Source: Brassica napus
Lineage: Eukaryota > Streptophyta > Magnoliopsida > Brassicales > Brassicaceae
Assembly (NCBI RefSeq): GCF_020379485.1
Contig: NC_063448.1
Location: forward strand, 22,963,726-23,027,725
Length of the DNA stretch: 64,000 bases
Direction of reading: 5' to 3'
The notes under the pieces are model-generated. The model ran no database searches, was not told the DNA's origin, and was given only the letters and a program-made list of their open reading frames with translations. Below, piece by piece: positions 58,440-64,000 of this stretch. How positions within the stretch are numbered: position 1 is the first letter of the stretch; the number at the start of each line of letters is the position of its first letter. A program made the position numbers and the translations under genes.

Positions 58440-59230
58440 TAAGTCTCCAACACATACGTTATGGCTGAATTATCCTTACGTTACGGCTGAGTTATGCATA
58501 CGTTACGGTTGAGTTTATATTTTTATAACTTTATAGTTTTAGGGTTTGAAGTTCAAATTTAAGAAAAGATTTAAGTTTTAATATTGTTTTCAAATGATTA
58601 ATTTTTATAACTTTATAATTCTATAGTTTAGGGTTTGAGGTTCAAATTTAAGAAAATATTAAAGTTTTAATATTGTGTTCAGAGTTGAAGGAATGAGTTT
58701 GTTCCCGCCCAAAATACGAAACGTCGCGAAACAAATTACACTTGACGACTGAGGTATAGGACAGCTGGCTTATACCATTCAGATACGTTACAGCTGAGTT
58801 ATGCATACTTTACAACTGAGTTATGCATACGTTACGGCTAAGTTATAATCAAATTACGGCTGACTTATGCATACGTTACGACTGAGTTTATAATTTTTAT
58901 AACTTTATAGTTCTATAGTTTTGGGCTTAAGGTTCAAATTTAAGAAAAGATTAAAGTTTTAATATTGTGTTCAAAAGATAAACTTTATAATTTTTATAAC
59001 TTTATAGTTCTATAGTTTAGGGTCTGAGGTTTAAATTTAAGAAAATATTAAAGTTTTAATATTGTGTTCAGAGTTGAAGGAATGATTTTTTCCCGCCCAA
59101 AATATTTTTTTCCCGCCCAAAATACGAAACGTCGCGAAATATATTACACTTAACGACTGAGTTATAGGAACGTTGCGACTGGCTTATACAATTCAGATAC
59201 GTTACGGCTGAATTATGCACACTTACAGCT
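58440..59230. repeat. Imperfect tandem duplication of about 380 bp
   Basis: The order motif cluster, two copies of a CTTTATAGTTCTATAGTTT block, CCCGCCCAAAATACGAAACG and then CGACTGAG(G/T)TATAGG occurs at about 58455-58830 and again at about 58830-59215. In the second copy the CCCGCCCAAAATA word is itself doubled. Confidence 0.85.
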
Positions 59231-61080
59231 GAGTTATGCATACCTTACGGCTGATTTTAATTATAAACCAACCCTAATCTATAACCTAGAAACAATAAAG
59301 CTTGCAGCCGTGTCGACAAAATCTAGGCCTAACTAAACCACTGCGTGTTTCTTCCATATCACGAGAGTCGGGAGGTCATTATTGTCTTCTTCCTTCGCCA
59401 CCGCAGTCTCGTTACCACGAGAGCTCCGACGTCTTCAAGCCACACAACGGTTTTGTTATCTCCTCCACCATCAAGCTCATCTGCCTTATCCACCTTCTTC
59501 TAGTAACAAGAACAAATTCAAAACACAGAGAAAGAGCAAGAGAGATTGAAAGAGAGAGAGGTGACCAGTGTGGTGACAAGCGGTGGTAGTGGCGACTACG
59601 GTGAAGATGGAGACCGACAAAAATGGATCTGAGAAACAGAAACAAGGACGACGTTGGCAAGTATAGATGGCGACGAGCTCAATATCTGTGACGACGGCGA
59701 AGACCAGTTTTCTTCAACTCTTTTTCTTTTTCTCCGACAATCTTCTTTTCTTCTTTGACGTTTTTTCTTCTCTCACTTCTAAGATTTACAAACCAAATAT
59801 ACTAAGGCATAAGAAATGAATGATAATGTATGAATCTCTCTTGTTTACAAGACAGAAAGTGAGAGAGATGAAGAAGATCTGGAACTGTAAAGAACTCTCG
59901 AAAGAAAGAGAAGAGGAGAAGGAGACGTCAAATAGAAGAGAGAAAGTGAAAAAAAAAATGCATTTTAAACCATTAGATCAAAACTAATCAATGGTCAAGA
60001 ATTGTAATCCTTGTACTAAAAAATCTAACCAATGAGAAAGAAGTTAGAAGATAACCATTAGATGGATTTGTAACCCTTAGATTAAAACAATCAATGGTTA
60101 GTGTTTTAATTTTGATGGTTAAAATTATATTTTATATTAAAGTGTATTTTTGATAAAGCTTTAAATTTTAAAACTTGGATTTTATGATTATATGTTGATT
60201 TTTTGATGTATGGTTTAAATATGAAGTTTAAAGTTTAGGGTATATAACTAAGTGAGTTTAGAGTTTGGTATATAGTGTTTTGGGTTTCGATTTAAGATTT
60301 AAGATTATATTTTTAAATAACAAAAATATTAGAGTTTTAACATTTGTAGTTAGAATTTATGGTAGATGATTAATTAAATTTTTTAAGAAGTTTGAAGTTT
60401 AATGTTTTATGGTATAGGTCAAAGCATGTGGTTCAAGGTTTAGGGTTAAAGGTTCGAAATAGATATGGTTTGAGATAATTTTTTGAAAATATTTAACTTT
60501 ATCATTTTATATTTAATATTTGTAGTTTAAATTTTAATACATTATAAAATATTATAATTTTATATTGAAAATATTGAACCCTTAGACTAAAATCAATATA
60601 ATTTGTAATTTTAGTTCTTTTCAATTTGTTTTAAAAATTGCTTAAAACTTAAAAATGTAGTTACATGTTTAAATCAAAAATTTTAAATTAAAGATTTTTT
60701 TATTAAATGATTAAAATTTGAGTTTAACTCAAAACTATAAACCTAAACTTTAAACCTAAACCTTAAACTTTAAATAATAATAAAAATATTGGATTTAATG
60801 TTCAAAGATAAACTTAAAATTTTTATAACTTTATAATTCTATAGTTTATGATTTGAGGTTTATATTTAAGAAAAGATTAAAGTTAGAGTCTTGTAAGTCA
60901 GAATTGTATAAGTGATTGTAAGAGAACATATATCTCAAGATCAAGTTAAAGTCTCAACTTGAAGTTTAAGAAACTATACACATTCAGTTGATTTATATTC
61001 ACTTGATATTGATAAGATGATGTTCAATATAACTTCTTAAAGTACTTGAATTCAGTTTTCTGATTTTAAGGTATGTTTGA
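59231..61080. other. Interior of the second MULE without recognised gene
   Basis: 59300-59720 is GC-richer and transcript-like (CTTCTTCCTTCGCCACCGCA, then an A/G-rich GAGAGATTGAAAGAGAGAG stretch), with frames on both strands and no recognisable product. 59950-61000 is AT-rich with repeated GGTTTAGGGTTTAAG-like words. Confidence 0.45.
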
Positions 61081-61699
61081 GGTATTGCTGATTTATATAA
61101 ACGATACGACTGAGTTATCTAAACGATACGGCTGAGTTACCTAAACATTTTTTGATTTTAGGGTATGTTTGAGGTATGGCTGAGTTATGTAAACGACACG
61201 GCTGATATATATATAAACGACACGGCTGAGTAGTGTAAACATAGCATAAATCAAACACACAATACATGGGTGAGTTATGTTTTTTACATAGAAAACCAAA
61301 AATACAAGTTTTCTGCACCATTTCGGTATTCTTCCATGTATCCAAGCTTCAGTGAACTCCTCTGTATCGTCTCTGCTGAATCTGTCACTTCTTTACATCT
61401 CCTTCATTTTCTTTTTGTTCAATTTTCTCTCACTCAAATCTGAAAAAAAATTAGATTATCCAAATATGGGTATGAAATCACATACAAACTTAATTAAATA
61501 CATCCCACAATTGTCGATCTGGGTATTTTTTGGAATGTATTTGTCTTTTCTCCTCGGAATGCACACTTCTTATAGCTAGATTTTCGGAGATTGGCGGAAA
61601 GTAACTCAGCCACAACTGCATATATAAACGAAACTGCATATATAAACCAGTCGTAAAAGAAAAGTAACTCAGGCACAACATAAATTAAAACTCATCCAC

Positions 61700-61900
61700 A
61701 AACTCGAAAAACGCAGCAGAAAAGATGATTTCGGGAGATTACAGCGAAAAATATTTCATAAAAACGATCGGAGACGACGATTTCGGGGAAGACGATATCG
61801 GAGAAGACAAGACAGAGAGTTAGTTCGAGGAAGACGGAGTAAACACAATGTCGATGACGATTTCAGGGAAGAGACGGTTAGGGTTCCTTTAGTTCTTCGA
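61700..61900 (+). other. Asp/Glu-rich short open stretch at the MULE right arm
   Basis: An ATG at about 61724 opens MISGDYSEKYFIKTIGDDDF, then GEDDIGEDKTES and a stop; GATTTCGGGGAAGACGATAT-like repeats produce it. Possibly the 5' piece of a captured gene; not recognised. Confidence 0.3.
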
Positions 61901-62165
61901 TGAAGTTGTGTTGTGTTGTTGTGTTTTTTTTCAACGTTATGTAATTAAAGAGATGGTTGATTGTTCTCTATTACTGATGTGGATACTTAATTAGTGATGT
62001 GGATTTAATGTTTAAAAATAATTTCAATTAAAAAAAACTAACCAAAAGCCCTTATTGTCATTTACTAGGAGTATCCAAACACTCTAGTAATTTTTAAAAA
62101 ATGTATAACACTCTAGTAATAAACCAACTTTTCTTATACATTCTAGTAATTTTCTCTAAATTTAA

Positions 62166-63139
62166 AAGAACCAAGCAGTGTTGAAAGAGAAGAATATATA
62201 AAACAGAAGAAAAGACGCATACTATTTATAGAAACAAACCAAATCCAAACAATTGACAATTCAAGTCCAATACTATCAATGGTATATACGTACATTATAT
62301 AGTAATGTTTACATTCTGGACTTTGCTTTCAAACCTCTACAGTTATCAACGTAATTAGAGAAATGATCACGTGTTTAAAGCAACTGAGTCAAATCTGAAG
62401 CTCAATTGGAGTAAAATTTAAAATGCAGAGAAATATAGGAAGATGACTTGGGGTCTTTTTAGAATATAAAACAGTAGAGGATTTGGGGGAGATGAAAAAG
62501 TTTAGGATAATGAAAGGTCATTTAACTATTAAAAAAGACTTCTCATAGTACAATTTCTAAAACTAAAAGGTCTATAATTTGCATTTAAAAAATCTGAAAA
62601 GATGTTGTAATTATTAAAGCAGAGGTATGGTGCATGTGAATTGAAGTAACTCATGTCTCATATTAATTGCACGGAGAAATAAAACACCAGAAGTCTGGTT
62701 TCCGAATTGAGAAATTTCCGAGAAAGTTACCAAAACAAAATATTTAAAGGGTTTTACAAAAAATGTTACAAAAAATAGGTTTTACAAAAAAATAAGGGTT
62801 TTAATTTTTTTGATGGGCTAATGCTTTAATTGAATTTTTTTGTTTGAATTGAATGTTGTTAATTGAAAATTTGATAACGTGTATTGATTATATATTTATA
62901 ATATGTTATAAGTACAGGTTTTGCTACAATCCAAAAACTCTCATGTGAGAGAGATAGAATTGTTTTTGAGAAATCGAGTAACAGAAAAGCATACGTACAC
63001 AGAGTGGTTCTTGTTTGTATAAGTGCGTATAGATTTTATGATAATAAAACAATCGCAAGAAAGAAAAAAATCAGAAACCTGGGTATTGAAATCGTGACGG
63101 AATCAAGTCATGGGTCATTGATAACGTGTATTGATTATA

Positions 63140-63170
<31 letters not shown>

Positions 63171-63470
63171 TTTTCCTTGGCAAAAAAAAAAGTCATGGGT
63201 CATCCATTATTCTCCGAAATAATCACCACGGATCAGACAAAATTAACGAAGAAACAAACAAATACTAATGAAATTTCGCACAAGTAGTCGATGCGTAATT
63301 GGTCAACAGTTACTGTCCACACAATTCATAACTCTCTTAACTAATCTCAACAGTTACTGTCCACACAATCAGACAAAAAAAAATTAAAATACAAACATGT
63401 ATATTCTCTCTCCTATCTCCACTTTAGATTTTCATATTTATTTTCCCTAATTTCATCTTTTTCGACTTGA
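62166..63470. other. Intergenic, no gene seen
   Basis: AT-rich. GATAACGTGTATTGATTATA occurs at 62873 and 63119, AAGTCATGGGTCAT at 63106 and 63190, and CAACAGTTACTGTCCACACA at 63303 and 63348, so several short direct repeats are packed here. A (TA)n microsatellite lies at about 63135-63162, followed by a T-run. Confidence 0.5.
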
Positions 63471-63790
63471 TCTCTCAACTCGTTGATTGTATCAAAAATC
63501 CGAGACCACCACTGTGTTCCTCTCGATGAAACGAAGCCGTAGCTCCCAACCACGCATCAAACAGAGCTCATACACATTTGTAATCATCGTGAGAAGCTTC
63601 TCATTTCGATAGAATTTTGACTCAATGTCTCAGCTCGTTGATCGTATCAAAATTCTGAAACCATAACCGTGTTCCTCTCAACGAAGCGAAGCCGTAGCCA
63701 CCAACCACGCCTCAAACAGAGCTCATATGCACCTATAGTCACCGTGAAAAGCTTTAGTGGATCCGAGATGAATCGAAAAGGGACAGGGAG
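63471..63790. repeat. 155-bp tandem duplication
   Basis: CGTTGATTGTATCAAAA (63481) and CGTTGATCGTATCAAAA (63636) begin two copies that run through GAAGCCGTAGC(T/C)(C/A)CCAACCACGC, CAAACAGAGCTCATA and GTGA(G/A)AAGCTT, with about one difference per ten bases. An old duplication in a GC-richer, possibly transcribed area. Confidence 0.85.
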
Positions 63791-64000
63791 AATGTCTTGG
63801 CATTTGTCAAAAAGCATATGTCGTCGACGCCGCAGTTTCAGTGGAGAATGTCTTGGGAGAGGGAGGAAGAAGCAGGAGGATAGGTAGGGACGACGATGGT
63901 GAACAGGTCCGAGCTCCAGTGTGGAGAGGACGACGTGACATCGAGCTCTCGTGATGTGGACAGAGGATGTGTGGATGTGATCGGTGTGGACGGCAACTGT
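63791..64000. other. GC-richer window end, no gene called
   Basis: GAGGACGACGTGACATCGAG-like repeats and G-rich words (GGGAGAGGGAGGAAGAAGCA). The plus-strand frame at 63669-63887 has no ATG context or family features. It may be the edge of a gene or of another captured fragment beyond the window. Confidence 0.35.

Larger units (their letters stand above)
57300..61690. repeat. Dispersed array of GGCTGAGTTAT-type motif
   Basis: Words of the form (C/T)GGCTGA(G/C/T)TTAT, often preceded by GTTA or CGTTAC and followed by GCATACGTTACGG, occur more than 30 times by eye: densest at 57330-57950, 58455-58520, 58740-58885 and 59155-59255, then 61085-61230. At 61600-61680 they appear inverted (AGTAACTCAGCCACAAC). 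Spacing is irregular, about 15-40 bp. The motif is much more GC-rich than its surroundings, which argues against chance. Confidence 0.9.
57118..62156. mobile_element. MULE-like element with 9-bp target duplication and motif array
   Basis: A perfect 9-bp duplication TAAATTTAA flanks it (57109-57117, 62157-62165). The left end GGGAAGTTTACTCAAATATA and reversed right end GAGAAAATTACTAGAATGTA are weakly inverted. 9-bp duplications and weak or absent inverted ends fit Mutator-like elements of the VANDAL kind. The interior has GGCTGAGTTAT-type motif copies throughout, GC-richer 5'-untranslated-like patches (58020-58420, 59300-59700, 61700-61900) and no recognisable transposase. Non-autonomous. Confidence 0.7.

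Noticed and set aside
59302..59660. 95-codon plus and 82-codon minus frames in the second MULE
   Set aside because: Overlapping frames on both strands in a C/T- then A/G-rich stretch; no recognised domain and no way to choose. Described as transcript-like only.

Overview
This is a plant nuclear window, most likely from a Brassica or close Brassicaceae relative. The reasons are AT-rich intergenic DNA, plant Ty1/copia gag-pol, an L1-type LINE with plant ORF1/ORF2 architecture, a CACTA element with plant transposase genes, MULEs and many MITEs. The genus is inferred from the general look of the repeats and was not tested. I find no convincing intact host gene. The window is a nest of transposable elements, as expected of heterochromatin or a TE-rich intergenic block.

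Layout, left to right. (1) 1-1561: 5' end of a minus-strand copia element (A) with an open gag. (2) 2258-7946: a complete minus-strand copia element (B) with 377-bp LTRs, a 5-bp target duplication ATGAG and a wrecked pol. (3) 8985-11940: small DNA-transposon derivatives. (4) 12224-26213: an L1-type LINE with a 13-bp target duplication, split inside ORF1 by a complete CACTA element at 13777-21730 (3-bp duplication GCA) that carries two minus-strand transposase genes. (5) 26960-37556: a Mutator-like element (MULE) whose interior is a 3,860-bp unit present two and a half times; each unit holds exon-like captured gene pieces and a dense array of a TTTATAAAT-type motif. (6) 37567-47204: AT-rich DNA with MITEs, a short MULE and a truncated CACTA relic. 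(7) 47929-53783: a complete plus-strand copia element (C), duplication GATCT, gag-pol broken by stops and a frameshift. (8) 54615-56408: three MITE-like elements. (9) 57118-62156: a second MULE-like element with a 9-bp duplication TAAATTTAA and dozens of copies of a GGCTGAGTTAT-type motif. (10) 62166-64000: unassigned DNA with a 155-bp tandem duplication.

How the parts relate. The three copia elements share one primer-binding site whose sequence matches the anticodon arm of tRNA-Ile(IAU), with C where inosine-34 would be copied; this points to priming by a half-tRNA. The CACTA element encodes both usual proteins (Transposase_21 type and Transposase_24 type), but both genes are broken, so it would depend on another copy. 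The two larger MULEs have unrelated content yet the same design: weak terminal inverted repeats around a dense field of one short motif. That resembles VANDAL-type MULEs, whose anti-silencing proteins bind such motifs, but no such protein gene is visible here.
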